Positions 35,995 through 45,712 of a stretch of 64,000 nt of DNA are shown piece by piece (the stretch's first letter is position 1; every line of letters begins with the position of its first letter). This DNA comes from Anaerosacchariphilus polymeriproducens. GTDB lineage: Bacteria; Bacillota; Clostridia; Lachnospirales; Lachnospiraceae. Both the position numbers and the translations under genes were made by a program. The stretch spans positions 1-64,000 of the forward strand of contig NZ_QRCT01000010.1 in the NCBI RefSeq assembly GCF_003363435.1, in the 5' to 3' direction. The notes below the pieces were generated by a model that was not told the origin of the DNA, did no database searches, and was given only the letters and a program-made list of their open reading frames with translations.

Positions 35995-37050
35995 TTAATA
36001 TATATGAATATAATCAATCTCTATAAATCCATCATGTTTTAAAACAGGAATCATACGAATATCCCCTGTTCCAAGAGGAACATTGTCTATGCTTTTAACA
36101 ACTTTATCATTTACAATTACGTCCATCTTTTTGCCTATAACTTTTACAGCTAGTTTAAAAAAGTTATTAGAATCATTAAAATCTCTAATCTCATCCGTTA
36201 AATATTGTCCATTTGCTGTTTCTATTAAAAGACCTTTATTACCATTAGAAAATGTTGCCTCCGTTAATTTAATCGTATTACCTCTTAAATACATATATAT
36301 ATCTGTATTGAACAGTTTCATTCTTGTTGCAAATTCAAAATCAGAATAAGAACCATTCATATTTACATTACTATAATAATAAATATTGGGTTTTCCGTTA
36401 CTAACTGTGCCTCTTGCTACACCATTTTGTATATCCCACTTATAACCACCCAAATAAAGGTTTTCTACTAGTGAATTATCATTAAATTCCTCTTCAAAAC
36501 CAGAAACTGATTCTATCTTCCATTTTAACTCTGTTCCACTTCCATAATTCCTATTCAGAAATTTAATATATTTTGTCTGTTTATTATCATGCAACACATT
36601 TGTATATCCAAGCACCGTTTGATCCATACTCTTAGCTATTAAATATGTTCCATCTTTTTGCTTTTCTAATTTAAATTTTAAAGAACCTGTAGAATTCCCG
36701 TAGATATAATCATATCCATTAGATAGTACACCAGCATTATTAATAAATTTCTTATTTCCTTCATTCACTATGTAGTAAGAACCATCAGATTGGGATTCCA
36801 ACCTCCATTTTTGAGATTCTTTAGACACATATTTAGATTTTAAACAATAAATATTAGGATAAATTCCATTTACAGGATAAAAATATGGCTCAAAATCATT
36901 TGAATCTAGACAAAGACCTGTATTTTCATTTATTATTTTATATTGCTTATTAGAAGAAAATTCATTGTTACCTTCTGATGCAAAAACTGACATACTTGAA
37001 AATAAAAGTGTTGATACTAATAGTATAAAAAAAATTTTAAATCTTTTCAC
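35995..37050 (-). CDS. Secreted two-domain carbohydrate-binding-like protein (ricin-type plus ConA-like)
   Basis: A 351-residue exported protein: signal peptide (1-24, ending SVFAS), an N-terminal beta-trefoil-like region (about 30-180) with repeated QKW-type and W-K-I-E-S units as in ricin-type lectins, and a C-terminal jelly-roll/ConA-like domain (about 190-351; FATRMKLFN...LLIETANGQY...GDIRMIPVLKHDGFIEIDYIHIY) resembling DUF1080/LamG-type domains. No catalytic motif is clear. The GTG at 37050 is chosen, with GGAGG eight bases upstream; the frame stays open 14 more codons without such a site. It probably binds glycans at the surface. Confidence 0.7.
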   Translation of the reverse strand: MKRFKIFFILLVSTLLFSSMSVFASEGNNEFSSNKQYKIINENTGLCLDSNDFEPYFYPVNGIYPNIYCLKSKYVSKESQKWRLESQSDGSYYIVNEGNKKFINNAGVLSNGYDYIYGNSTGSLKFKLEKQKDGTYLIAKSMDQTVLGYTNVLHDNKQTKYIKFLNRNYGSGTELKWKIESVSGFEEEFNDNSLVENLYLGGYKWDIQNGVARGTVSNGKPNIYYYSNVNMNGSYSDFEFATRMKLFNTDIYMYLRGNTIKLTEATFSNGNKGLLIETANGQYLTDEIRDFNDSNNFFKLAVKVIGKKMDVIVNDKVVKSIDNVPLGTGDIRMIPVLKHDGFIEIDYIHIY

Positions 37051-37161
37051 TATAAATTCCTCCATTATTAATTTTTTTATGTACTTACCCATATCTTGTC
37101 TCTTTCCCCTTATATGTCTCCTCCTTCTATTTTATTAATTTAATATAATTTTCCATAAAAT

Positions 37162-37190
37162 ATAATAAAACAGTATCTCAGTTTTTACAA
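37162..37190 (-). promoter_or_regulatory. Promoter for the lectin-like gene
   Basis: Minus strand TTGTAA (37190-37185), 17 bases, TATTAT (37167-37162). The rest of the gene-free stretch 37051-37396 holds only a short hairpin (ACTAAC/GTTAGT, 37306-37324) without a T run. Confidence 0.55.
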
Positions 37191-37396
37191 CTTCTTATTA
37201 TCGACATTAGAATTGTACGATATTAAATATTTTCCTTCTGATTCGTCATAAAGTATAATTTTTTTTCTAGTTTAGATTTTTATATATAGAAGTAAGACTG
37301 TAGAAGCACTAACAATATTCGTTAGTTTAACAACAGCCCCTATGCGTTCAGCTAATTTGTGTCATGAACACTTTATACAAATATTTCTTTTCGTAT

Positions 37397-38149
37397 TTAA
37401 TTTATATAATCCTTCGATAATAAATGACTGAGAAAATATTCTCTATTATTTATAAACATCTCCATCACTTGATAACTTTCTGTATCTACATACTGACACG
37501 GATGTATTTTTCCATTATCGAAAGATAATAGGATTGCATCAGGTATTCCCAATAATATTGGCGAATGACTCGCAACAATAAATTGAGCTCCTTTCTTTGC
37601 TAATCGATCCATTTCAATCAATAAAGTTAATTGTCTTTGAGGTGATAATGCAGCTTCAGGTTCATCTAAAATATAAAAGCCCTGCTCATTAAAATTCCCT
37701 TGAATTAATGCTAAAAAACTTTCTCCATGAGATTGTTGATGCAAAGATTTACCACCATATCTTTCATAAAATGCCTCAATTGAATCACCACCACGATAAT
37801 CTTCTGCTTTACTTGCTACATTATAAAAACTTTCAGCTCTTAAAAAATAACTACTTTTAGGTCTTTTCACACCTCTTACCAGCGAAATAGCATCATGCAA
37901 CCCAGAATGTGAGTCATATGTTGAAAAATTGTAATTTTTATTTCCACCTTCTGGGTTAAATCCATAAGCTACTGCTATGCCTTCCAATAAAGTAGATTTT
38001 CCAGTTCCATTTTCACCAACAAAAAATGTAATATTGCTATCAAATGAAACTGTATCAACACTATTCAAAGACGAAATTTCTCGTAAATAATTACCACACT
38101 CAATTTTTTCCCAATCTATATTAATCTGTTTCAAAAATCTGTCATTCAT
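37397..38149 (-). CDS. Stand-alone AAA/ABC-type ATPase
   Basis: A 250-residue P-loop ATPase: Walker A GENGTGKST (45-53), a signature-like HGESFLAL and Walker B with catalytic Glu in YILDEPEAALSPQRQ, then a switch His in VASHSP. This layout is that of the SMC/ABC-like predicted ATPases of the YbbA/COG3910 kind, which have no transport domain. Role unknown; related proteins are sometimes part of defence or retron-type modules, but no partner effector is visible here. The ATG at 38149 is used because GAGGGG precedes it by seven bases. Confidence 0.82.
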   Translation of the reverse strand: MNDRFLKQINIDWEKIECGNYLREISSLNSVDTVSFDSNITFFVGENGTGKSTLLEGIAVAYGFNPEGGNKNYNFSTYDSHSGLHDAISLVRGVKRPKSSYFLRAESFYNVASKAEDYRGGDSIEAFYERYGGKSLHQQSHGESFLALIQGNFNEQGFYILDEPEAALSPQRQLTLLIEMDRLAKKGAQFIVASHSPILLGIPDAILLSFDNGKIHPCQYVDTESYQVMEMFINNREYFLSHLLSKDYIN

Positions 38150-38188
38150 CCCATATCCCCTCATACATATATCGTAAAATATTGTTTT

Positions 38189-38806
38189 TTAAAAAAATTG
38201 TTTAAATAAGCTATATGCTAACTTCACTCCATATAATAATATAATAGTACCACATATTAAATTTATAATTCTTAATATCTTTTTATTAAATCTATTTTTA
38301 TTAAAAGAAACAATTGTTGAAAGTGATAAAAACCATGCAGTAGATGCAAGAGCTGTTCCAAATATAAAAAAGTTTGAGATATTATTAACTAATGTTGCCC
38401 GTATTCCTCCTAGTAGCAGAGTCCCATCAATTATAGCTTGTGGATTAAACCATGTTACAATTAAACATTGTATTATTATTTTTGAAATAGATTCATTTAT
38501 TTGGGTTTCATTTAAGTCATCAGGAACAGATTTAATTAGTGATATCCCTATATATATAACAGAAATAGAACCTAAAGCAAGTATAATATTTTTTAAAAGT
38601 ATAGATTTTTCCAGGAAAAAGCCAACTCCAAAAAAACATGCTAATGCTAATGTAATATCAAAAAAAATAGTAATTAGAGCTGTTTTTAAAGTAATGCTTC
38701 TACTTTTATGAATAGCTGTATCAATAACATATGCATTTTGCATTCCTATTGGTGCAACATATGCTATACCAAATAAAAAACCTTGTAAAAAATATGTAAG
38801 TTTCAA
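38189..38806 (-). CDS. LysE/ArgO-family amino-acid exporter
   Basis: A 205-residue membrane protein with five to six helices and the family signature FGIAYVAPIGMQNAYVID near the N-terminus (about 12-29) and WFNPQAIIDGTLLLGG (about 119-134). It exports basic amino acids such as Lys or Arg in known members. The start is TTG, with AGGTGG seven bases before it. It may be in one transcript with the downstream ATPase (39-base gap) and the small frame upstream. Confidence 0.88.
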   Translation of the reverse strand: MKLTYFLQGFLFGIAYVAPIGMQNAYVIDTAIHKSRSITLKTALITIFFDITLALACFFGVGFFLEKSILLKNIILALGSISVIYIGISLIKSVPDDLNETQINESISKIIIQCLIVTWFNPQAIIDGTLLLGGIRATLVNNISNFFIFGTALASTAWFLSLSTIVSFNKNRFNKKILRIINLICGTIILLYGVKLAYSLFKQFF

Positions 38807-38817
38807 TTTTACACCAC

Positions 38818-39051
38818 CTATATTAAAAATTTATTTTTATATTCATTTAAAAATGAGATGCTATTTAATCCTAATTCTTCATAAAGTTTAAAATAATATT
38901 CTCTATAATCAGTATTTATAGAGAAACATTTCTGGCAATGTGCTAAAGTTAATAGCCATAACGCATAACGATTTATTTTGATCTTTTTACATCTCGAAGT
39001 TGAATCAATCAAAAAATGCCTGAACCCTTGTATTACAGTGGTTTCAAGCAC
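38818..39051 (-). CDS. Small unrecognised protein next to tmRNA
   Basis: A 77-residue frame with GTG start and no convincing ribosome-binding site, 32 bases beyond the tmRNA 3' end and 11 bases before the LysE gene. It has two Cys residues in AHCQKCFSI and a moderately hydrophobic middle, with no known motif. It might be a real small gene, or the tail of a gene broken when DNA integrated at the tmRNA end. Confidence 0.4.
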   Translation of the reverse strand: MLETTVIQGFRHFLIDSTSRCKKIKINRYALWLLTLAHCQKCFSINTDYREYYFKLYEELGLNSISFLNEYKNKFLI

Positions 39052-39083
39052 TTCTACACTTTGATATTTTCCTCTAACTCAAA

Positions 39084-39428
39084 TGGAGCTGAGGGGAATC
39101 GAACCCCTGTCCGAAAATCCATTCATTACAGCATCTCCCATTACAGTCATTATTTTATCATTCCCTCTACTTAACGCCTAATGACAGGCTTTAAGTTTCA
39201 GTAGCTTCATCAGTTCTTTTATTTCCTCAAAGCTTTGAAAATAAAGTGCCTCGCAAGTTCGAAGCCGGACTCTTAAGCAGCGAGTGACTTAAGGCCGACT
39301 GCTGCCACTAGGCAGCGTACGCTAAATTATCTTCTGCGTTTATATTTATTTTCCCATTTACTGACGCGGTCTGGGCCCGCGAATGGCTTCCGTAATTGCA
39401 AAATCCCCGTCGAAACCAGTACAACCCC
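39084..39428 (-). ncRNA. ssrA: tmRNA (transfer-messenger RNA)
   Basis: Rescues stalled ribosomes with SmpB. On the minus strand the 5' end GGGGTTGTACTGG and the 3' T-arm with GGGGTTCGATTCCCCTCAGC form the tRNA-like ends (GGGGTTG pairs with CAGCTCC). CCA is not encoded. The reading frame inside gives a tag ending NAEDNLAYAA followed by TAG (39340-39308). Length about 345 nt is normal. It lies directly downstream of smpB, and has its own promoter. Confidence 0.97.
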
Positions 39429-39463
39429 TAATATTATATATCAGTGGTACACTCGTGAAGATA

Positions 39464-39492
39464 ATTATAAGAGACGGACAAAGAAAAGTCAA
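39464..39492 (-). promoter_or_regulatory. tmRNA promoter
   Basis: Minus strand TTGACT (39492-39487), 17 bases, perfect TATAAT (39469-39464), giving a start about 30 bases before the mature tmRNA 5' end. Confidence 0.82.
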
Positions 39493-39501
39493 GATAATTT
39501 T

Positions 39502-39966
39502 TTAAAGATTTTTAATTTTGAAATCTCTTTCCGCCTCTCTCTTTTGGTCCTTCTTTGCAATATCCTGTCGTTTGTCGTAAAGTTTCTTACCTTTTGCCAG
39601 AGCAATTTCTATTTTAACAAGACTTCCTTTAAAATACACTTGTAAAGGTACAATCGTATATCCCTGCGTAGCAAGTTTTCCTGCAATTTTATTGATTTCA
39701 AATCGATGCAAAAGTAATTTTTTTGGTCTTAATGGATCTTTATTGAAAATATTTCCTTTTTCGTAAGGACTGATGTGAAGACCGTAAATAATCATTTCAT
39801 TATTCTCAATTCTTACATAAGACTCTTTAATGCTGCACTTACCCATTCTTAGCGATTTCACTTCTGTGCCATGAAGAGAAACTCCTGCTTCAAAGGTATC
39901 CTCAATAAAATAATCATGTCTGGCCTTTTTATTATTCGCAACTAATTTAATACTATCCTTCGCCAT
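39502..39966 (-). CDS. smpB: SsrA-binding protein SmpB
   Basis: A 154-residue partner of tmRNA that places its tRNA-like end in the stalled ribosome. It has the family patterns [30 protein letters not shown] and the basic C-terminal tail with KKLYDKRQ. The ATG at 39966 is used (GAGG eight bases before); a GTG three codons upstream is too close to that site. It follows rnr with a 10-base gap and precedes ssrA. Confidence 0.97.
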   Translation of the reverse strand: MAKDSIKLVANNKKARHDYFIEDTFEAGVSLHGTEVKSLRMGKCSIKESYVRIENNEMIIYGLHISPYEKGNIFNKDPLRPKKLLLHRFEINKIAGKLATQGYTIVPLQVYFKGSLVKIEIALAKGKKLYDKRQDIAKKDQKREAERDFKIKNL

Positions 39967-39976
39967 ATTCCCCACC

Positions 39977-42139
39977 TCAATTTTCTATGCTTTCTTTCAC
40001 TTCAAGTCCTTGAGTTTCATCGTCTAACTCAAAATCAATGGTTCTTTGATACTTATCTACTCCTAGCACTCTTACCACTACCTGTTCTCCAAGTTTAAAT
40101 ACCCTTCGGGTACGTTCCCCTACCATTTCATAAGTTCCTTCATTATAATAGTAATAATCATCTTTTAAATTTGTTATATGAATTAAACCTTCTATCGTAT
40201 TTGGTAATTCTACATACAAGCCCCAGTTCATAATACCAGAAATGACACCTTCAAAACTTTCCCCAATATGTTCTGACATATATTCAACTTTTTTAAGCTT
40301 CTCTGTTTCCCTTTCCGCTTCATCGGCACGGCGTTCCATTGCGCTTGAATGCTTCGCAACTTCGGGAAGTATTTTTTCATAATGGCTGATTGTATTTTCA
40401 TTCATTCTTCCACGGAGTTGATCTTTTATAATTCTATGAATCTGCAAATCCGGATAACGTCGGATTGGTGAAGTAAAATGACAATAGTATGGTGTCGCTA
40501 AACCAAAATGTCCTGTGCTTTCTACGGTATACTTCGCCTGCTTCATTGAACGTAATGTTAATCGGCTGATTAATGCTTCTTCCGGTGTATCCTCGATTTT
40601 TTTTAACAACTTTTGTAATTCTTTGGGATGTATTTCATCTTGTGATATATGAATTACATGACCGAAGTTGTTGATAAAAGTACTCAATTTCATTATTTTT
40701 TCAGAATCCGGCTTATCATGCGTTCGATAAACAAAAGGTATTTCCTGCCAAAAATAATCCTGAGCTACCGTTTCATTTGCCAAAAGCATAAAATCTTCAA
40801 TGATTCTAGTTGCCACGTTTCTTTCATAAGGTTTAATTTCAATTGGTTTTCCCATTTTATCCAAAATAATTTTAGTTTCCGGAAAATCAAAATCAATCGA
40901 ACCTCGTTTCCAGCGCTTTTCTCTTAAAATACCGGCAAGTTCCTCCATCCGTTCGAACATTGGAACATAATCTTTGTAGCGCTCAATACTTTCTTCATCC
41001 TTGTCATGTAGTATTTTTCTAACTTCGGTATAAGACATCCTTTGATCTACACAAATTACAGTTTCGGCAATTCTATGGTCGATTACATTTCCTTTCAAAT
41101 CTACTGTCATAATACAACTCAAACTTAAACGGTCCGTTCCGGCATTTAAAGAACAGATTCCATTAGAAAGTTTGTGTGGAAGCATAGGAATTACTCGATC
41201 CACAAGATAAACACTGGTACCTCGTTTCAAAGCCTCTCGATCCAAGGCACTGTTTTCCTGTACATAATTTGTCACATCCGCAATATGAACACCTAAAATG
41301 AAGTTATCTCCTTCTTTCGTAATGGTAATCGCATCATCTAAGTCTTTTGCATCTTCACCATCAATCGTTACTGTCTGCCAGTCACGTAAATCCATACGTC
41401 CTACTCTATCTACTTCACTGACTTCATTGGATACCCGCTCTACCTGATTCATTACTTTTTCAGAAAATTCTACCGGTAATTCATAAGCTCTTACAATAGA
41501 CATAATATCCGTTCCCGGATCATTAATGTGACCAATAATTTCTACTACTTTTCCTTCCGGTTTTTTATCGTTATCTCCATAAGATGTAAGTTCTACAACT
41601 ACTTTATGTCCAGTAACAGCTCCTTTAGAACGTTCCATAGGAATAAAAATATCTTTCGTAAAACGTAGATTATCAGGGCGGACAAATCCGAAATTTTGGC
41701 TTTTTTCAAAGGTACCAACAACCTCTTTTATTTCATGAGATATTATTTTTACAATAGTTCCTTCTCTTCTTTTTCCTCCTGTGACCGGTAATAATGTCAC
41801 CTGCACCTTATCATGATGAAGTGCACCATTCACTTGAGATTCTGAAATAAAGATATCTTCATCCTGACCTTCCACTTCTACAAAACCAAATCCTTTTGGA
41901 TGTCCGATAAATGTTCCTTCTACATATTTTTTAGAAGCTTTTGAATATTTTCCCCTTTTAGAAAGTTCTATTTTCCCTTCAGCTATTAATTCATCCAGAA
42001 TAATTTTCAAATTATCTCTTTCTTCTTTGGAGACATTTAACAATATTGCCATTTCTTTAATTTTCATCGGTACATAAAGATCATCACAGATAAAATCATA
42101 TATTATTTTTTTTCTGCTTTTAAGAACTTCTGGTGTCAT
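39977..42139 (-). CDS. rnr: Ribonuclease R
   Basis: A 720-residue 3'-5' exoribonuclease: N-terminal winged helix (about 1-65), two cold-shock domains (about 75-220), RNB catalytic domain with [12 protein letters not shown] (near 262-273) and a C-terminal S1 domain. It degrades structured RNA and the mRNAs released by tmRNA, which fits its place before smpB and ssrA. The ATG at 42139 is used, with AAAGGTGG eight bases before; an in-frame TTG lies eight codons upstream. Confidence 0.97.
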   Translation of the reverse strand: MTPEVLKSRKKIIYDFICDDLYVPMKIKEMAILLNVSKEERDNLKIILDELIAEGKIELSKRGKYSKASKKYVEGTFIGHPKGFGFVEVEGQDEDIFISESQVNGALHHDKVQVTLLPVTGGKRREGTIVKIISHEIKEVVGTFEKSQNFGFVRPDNLRFTKDIFIPMERSKGAVTGHKVVVELTSYGDNDKKPEGKVVEIIGHINDPGTDIMSIVRAYELPVEFSEKVMNQVERVSNEVSEVDRVGRMDLRDWQTVTIDGEDAKDLDDAITITKEGDNFILGVHIADVTNYVQENSALDREALKRGTSVYLVDRVIPMLPHKLSNGICSLNAGTDRLSLSCIMTVDLKGNVIDHRIAETVICVDQRMSYTEVRKILHDKDEESIERYKDYVPMFERMEELAGILREKRWKRGSIDFDFPETKIILDKMGKPIEIKPYERNVATRIIEDFMLLANETVAQDYFWQEIPFVYRTHDKPDSEKIMKLSTFINNFGHVIHISQDEIHPKELQKLLKKIEDTPEEALISRLTLRSMKQAKYTVESTGHFGLATPYYCHFTSPIRRYPDLQIHRIIKDQLRGRMNENTISHYEKILPEVAKHSSAMERRADEAERETEKLKKVEYMSEHIGESFEGVISGIMNWGLYVELPNTIEGLIHITNLKDDYYYYNEGTYEMVGERTRRVFKLGEQVVVRVLGVDKYQRTIDFELDDETQGLEVKESIEN

Positions 42140-42216
42140 ACCTGATACCACCTTTCTTTTCAAAGATTCTACTTTTCAGAATCACACGACCAAGCTTCTT
42201 ATATTATAATAGAAGA

Positions 42217-42242
42217 AAAACACTCTTATTCAAGAGTGTTTT
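42217..42242 (-). terminator. Terminator between secG and rnr
   Basis: Minus-strand stem AAAACACTCTT/AAGAGTGTTTT with a four-base loop and T run. It may be leaky, since no clear promoter for rnr was found in the short gap. Confidence 0.8.
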
Positions 42243-42306
42243 AATCTGCAATGTATTATATATAATAATACTCTATAAAAAGTCTGAACTCTGCTTTTCG
42301 TTCAAA

Positions 42307-42549
42307 CTATTTGAGACTGGAAATATTAAGCACAGCTGCTAATACAATAAAAACAACTGCTAAAATTCTAGTTATTTTAACAAGTGCACCTTCCATTGAA
42401 CGCCCTTTATTCTTGCTCCAATAAGTTTCTGCTGCTCCGCTAATAACTCCAAGTCCTGCTGATTTACCTTCTTGAAGTAATACAATAATAGTTAACGCGA
42501 TACAATCTATCGCAAATAATACAGTCAAAATTGTTCTTAAAACGCCCAT
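42307..42549 (-). CDS. secG: Preprotein translocase subunit SecG
   Basis: An 80-residue accessory subunit of the SecYEG channel with two membrane helices (about 5-25 and 57-77) separated by a Gly-rich stretch (EGKSAGLGVISGAAETYW). The ATG at 42549 is used because AGGAGGTG lies four bases before; the frame stays open further upstream without support. Its position after eno is common in Clostridia. Confidence 0.95.
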   Translation of the reverse strand: MGVLRTILTVLFAIDCIALTIIVLLQEGKSAGLGVISGAAETYWSKNKGRSMEGALVKITRILAVVFIVLAAVLNISSLK

Positions 42550-42657
42550 ATCACACCTCCTACGGTTATTACAATACAAACTGTATTGTAACACAGCAGG
42601 TACTCTTTTTCAACTATTATTTTCTGGATTTACTACTTTTTTCCTAGCAAATGCAAT

Positions 42658-43959
42658 TTATTTTGCAAATGGATTTACAAAACGGTCTATTCCATTTAAT
42701 TCTTCCTCAATTCGTAATAACTGATTATATTTTGCTGTTCTTTCACCTCGACATGGGGCACCGGTTTTTATTTGTCCCGAATTAACTGCAATTGCAATAT
42801 CAGAAATAGTTGAATCTTCTGTTTCTCCTGAACGATGTGAAATAACACACCGATAACCTGCTTTATGCGCAGTTTCAACTGTATCAAAAGCCTCTGTTAA
42901 TGTCCCTATCTGATTTACTTTAACCAAAATTGCATTGGCGACCTGTCTCTCAATACCATATTTTAAACGTTTTACATTTGTAACAAATAAATCATCTCCA
43001 ACCAATTGAACCTTTGCTCCTAAGCGATTGGTCAATTCTTTCCAGCCATCCCAATCATTTTCATGCAATCCATCTTCAATAGATACAATAGGAAAAGAAT
43101 TAACTAACTCTTGATAATATTGAATCATCTCTTCCGAGCTCCTAACAACTTCACTTCCCTGAACCTGACTCTCGCCTGGGAAATAATATTGGTTTTTATC
43201 TTCTTGATACAATTCACTTGCAGCTGCATCAAGTGCAATCACAATATCTTTACCCGGTTCATATCCTGCCGCCACAATCGCTTCCATAATAATTGAAAGT
43301 GTCTCTTTTGAATCCGCTAAATTGGGAGCAAATCCTCCTTCATCTCCAACTGCAGTAAAATGATTCTGTTTTTTCAGAATTGTTTTTAAATTGTGATAGA
43401 CTTCCACACCCATTTGCAGGCAGGACTTGTAATCTTTAGCGCCAATCGGCATAATCATAAATTCCTGTAAATCAACTGTATTATCTGCATGCCTTCCTCC
43501 ATTTAAAATATTCATCATAGGTACCGGAAGCTGTCTTGCACCTATTCCACCTAAATATTGATATAATGGTATCGATAATGCTTTCGCCGCCGCTTTTGCA
43601 ACAGCCATTGAAGTGCCAAGCATAGCGTTTGCACCCAGATTTTCTTTATTTTCCGTTCCATCTGCTTTAATTATCAGTTGATCTATTTCAATCTGTTTCA
43701 AAGCATCTTTTCCATTTAATATATCTGCTAATTTTTTATTTACATTTTCAACTGCTTTTTGTACACCAAGCCCAAGGTATCTTTTTTTACCGTCTCTTAA
43801 TTCAACAGCTTCAAACTTACCAGTCGATGCTCCTGAAGGAACTGATGCAATAGCAGAAATCAAATCCTCTAAAACAACTTCTACTTCTACTGTTGGATTT
43901 CCTCTTGAATCTAATATTTCTCTTGCGTGTACTTTCGTAATAGATAATGATTGATACAT
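42658..43959 (-). CDS. eno: Enolase
   Basis: Converts 2-phosphoglycerate to phosphoenolpyruvate in glycolysis. The 433 residues are standard length, with [17 protein letters not shown] at the N-terminus, [19 protein letters not shown] and [16 protein letters not shown] in the active site. AAAGGAG precedes the ATG. It follows the serine dehydratase genes by 62 bases, and gpmI, which makes its substrate, lies about 1.7 kb upstream. Confidence 0.98.
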   Translation of the reverse strand: MYQSLSITKVHAREILDSRGNPTVEVEVVLEDLISAIASVPSGASTGKFEAVELRDGKKRYLGLGVQKAVENVNKKLADILNGKDALKQIEIDQLIIKADGTENKENLGANAMLGTSMAVAKAAAKALSIPLYQYLGGIGARQLPVPMMNILNGGRHADNTVDLQEFMIMPIGAKDYKSCLQMGVEVYHNLKTILKKQNHFTAVGDEGGFAPNLADSKETLSIIMEAIVAAGYEPGKDIVIALDAAASELYQEDKNQYYFPGESQVQGSEVVRSSEEMIQYYQELVNSFPIVSIEDGLHENDWDGWKELTNRLGAKVQLVGDDLFVTNVKRLKYGIERQVANAILVKVNQIGTLTEAFDTVETAHKAGYRCVISHRSGETEDSTISDIAIAVNSGQIKTGAPCRGERTAKYNQLLRIEEELNGIDRFVNPFAK

Positions 43960-44021
43960 ATAGATTCTCCTTTTCTTTTCTAGCTTTCATTCACCTATAT
44001 GTTTACCAAAATTTTACGATA

Positions 44022-44894
44022 TTATGCCTCTTCTAATCTTTTTGCAACTTCAAGCCCAGTGGGAGTTATGGCAAGCCCCCCTTCACTGGTTTCCTTCAGA
44101 GAAGCGGGCATTCTGGAACCAATGTCTCCCATCGCATCGATTACTTGATCTGCTGGTACTTTGCTTACAACTCCTGCTAATGATAAATCGGCACTAGTTA
44201 ATGCATTAACTGCTCCTATTACATTCCTTTTTACACATGGAACCTCAACCAATCCTCCTATAGGATCACAAACAAGTCCTAACAAATTTTTCAATGCTAT
44301 CGCACTTGCGTTTGCTATTTGTTCTAATGAACCATCTCTTAAGTATACAACAGCACCGGCTACCATTGCACTGGCTGATCCAATTTCTGCCTGACATCCG
44401 CCCATGGCCCCTGCTATAAAGGCTCTTTTAGCTATTACTTGACCTATTCCGGCTGTTACGTATAATGCCTCAATTAATTTTTCTTCCTCTACTAGATAAA
44501 ATTCATCATAACTTAAAAGCACTGCTGGTATCACTCCACAAGAACCTGCTGTTGGAGCTGCTACCACTCGACGCATACATGCATTAGATTCTCCCATTTT
44601 AATAGCTTTTTCCATAACAGCTCCAATAAAATCCCCACAAATTAACATTCCCTTTTCTCTGGCTTCTTTCACTCTATGCCCATCTCCGCCTACCAGCTTA
44701 CTAGACGAGATCAAATCTTTGTCATAATTTTCATGAGCTTCTCTCATTGCAACAAGCATTTTTTTCATTTTATTCATTGACTTTTCTTTTGTTACTTGTC
44801 TTTCATTCATATCATCTTCCAAAATGATTTCCCAAAACTTTTTCTTTTCTCTTTGTGCTTTTTCTATTATTTCTTCAAGTGAATGATAACTCAT
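44022..44894 (-). CDS. sdaAA: L-serine dehydratase, iron-sulfur-dependent, alpha subunit
   Basis: With the beta subunit converts L-serine to pyruvate and ammonia, using a [4Fe-4S] cluster. The 290-residue subunit has the Cys positions in TAGSCGVIPA, GGCQAEIGSASAM and CDPIGGLVEVPC. The ATG has GGAGGAAT before it, inside the end of the beta gene, and the two genes are one base apart, so they are translated together. The pyruvate feeds the same central metabolism as eno and gpmI. Confidence 0.96.
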   Translation of the reverse strand: MSYHSLEEIIEKAQREKKKFWEIILEDDMNERQVTKEKSMNKMKKMLVAMREAHENYDKDLISSSKLVGGDGHRVKEAREKGMLICGDFIGAVMEKAIKMGESNACMRRVVAAPTAGSCGVIPAVLLSYDEFYLVEEEKLIEALYVTAGIGQVIAKRAFIAGAMGGCQAEIGSASAMVAGAVVYLRDGSLEQIANASAIALKNLLGLVCDPIGGLVEVPCVKRNVIGAVNALTSADLSLAGVVSKVPADQVIDAMGDIGSRMPASLKETSEGGLAITPTGLEVAKRLEEA

Positions 44895-44895
44895 A

Positions 44896-45558
44896 TTATT
44901 CCTCCAAACTCAAATAACTTACTTTGATGATACCTTCCAAATGTTCTAACCATTTAACAGATTCTATTGGAATTTCTTGATCACATTCAATTACCATAAC
45001 AGCTTTTCCTCCTCTTGACTCTCGAAACAACTGCATCGTAGCAATATTTACAGATTTATGTCCAAGCATTGAAGTTACTTCAGTTACATGTCCTGGCTGA
45101 TCTATATTATGAACAATTAATGTAGGATAATTACCTCCAAAATTAGTTTCTATTCCATCAATTTGACATATTTTTATTCGACCGCCACCTGTTGAGGAAG
45201 CTACAATATCCAACCTCTTTCCAGTCTTTCCTTCTAATTCTAACTTTACTGTATTAGGATGCATCTGATTTAAGACAATTGTACCAAAAAAAATCTCAAT
45301 CTCATTTTCTCTTGCTATCTCAAAACTATAAGGTATACGTTCATCATCAGGCTGCATGCCTAATAATCCAGCTATAATTGCACGATCTGTACCATGACCT
45401 TTTCCGGTCAATGCAAAAGAACCATGGAATAGAACATTCACTTTTTTAATATCCTCACCTAAAAGCCGGTATGAAATATAACCAATTTTAACTGCTCCTG
45501 CTGTATGTGAACTTGATGGTCCAACCATAACAGGACCTACAATATCAAATAAATTCAT
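44896..45558 (-). CDS. sdaAB: L-serine dehydratase, iron-sulfur-dependent, beta subunit
   Basis: A 220-residue partner of sdaAA: VGPSSSHTAGAVKIG near the N-terminus (about 11-25) and a C-terminal ACT regulatory domain (about 145-220, beginning TLIVHNIDQPGHV), which binds amino acids in this family. AGGAGG precedes the ATG, directly after the gpmI terminator. No separate promoter was clear. Confidence 0.96.
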   Translation of the reverse strand: MNLFDIVGPVMVGPSSSHTAGAVKIGYISYRLLGEDIKKVNVLFHGSFALTGKGHGTDRAIIAGLLGMQPDDERIPYSFEIARENEIEIFFGTIVLNQMHPNTVKLELEGKTGKRLDIVASSTGGGRIKICQIDGIETNFGGNYPTLIVHNIDQPGHVTEVTSMLGHKSVNIATMQLFRESRGGKAVMVIECDQEIPIESVKWLEHLEGIIKVSYLSLEE

Positions 45559-45570
45559 GTTTTTCCTCCT

Positions 45571-45616
45571 AAAAAAAACAATGAGGTAATGAAGACATGA
45601 AAGCCTTCATTACCTC
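45571..45616 (-). terminator. gpmI terminator
   Basis: Minus-strand stem GAGGTAATGAAG/CTTCATTACCTC (perfect 12 pairs), 10-base loop, then ATTGTTTTTTTT, ending at the sdaAB ribosome-binding site. Confidence 0.92.
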
Positions 45617-45712
45617 TGTTTTCTTTATCTTTTGTACGCAATTATTATTTGATATAACTAATTATCTTATACTAAATTATTGGTAGGAATATTTGGAATA
45701 TCATTCAATATT

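Noticed and set aside
37397-38149. Retron or OLD-type defence module around the lone ATPase
   Set aside because: No reverse transcriptase, nuclease or other effector next to it; neighbours are a LysE exporter and a lectin-like protein.
39084-39428. Prophage or integrase at the tmRNA
   Set aside because: No integrase, recombinase or phage gene in the neighbourhood.
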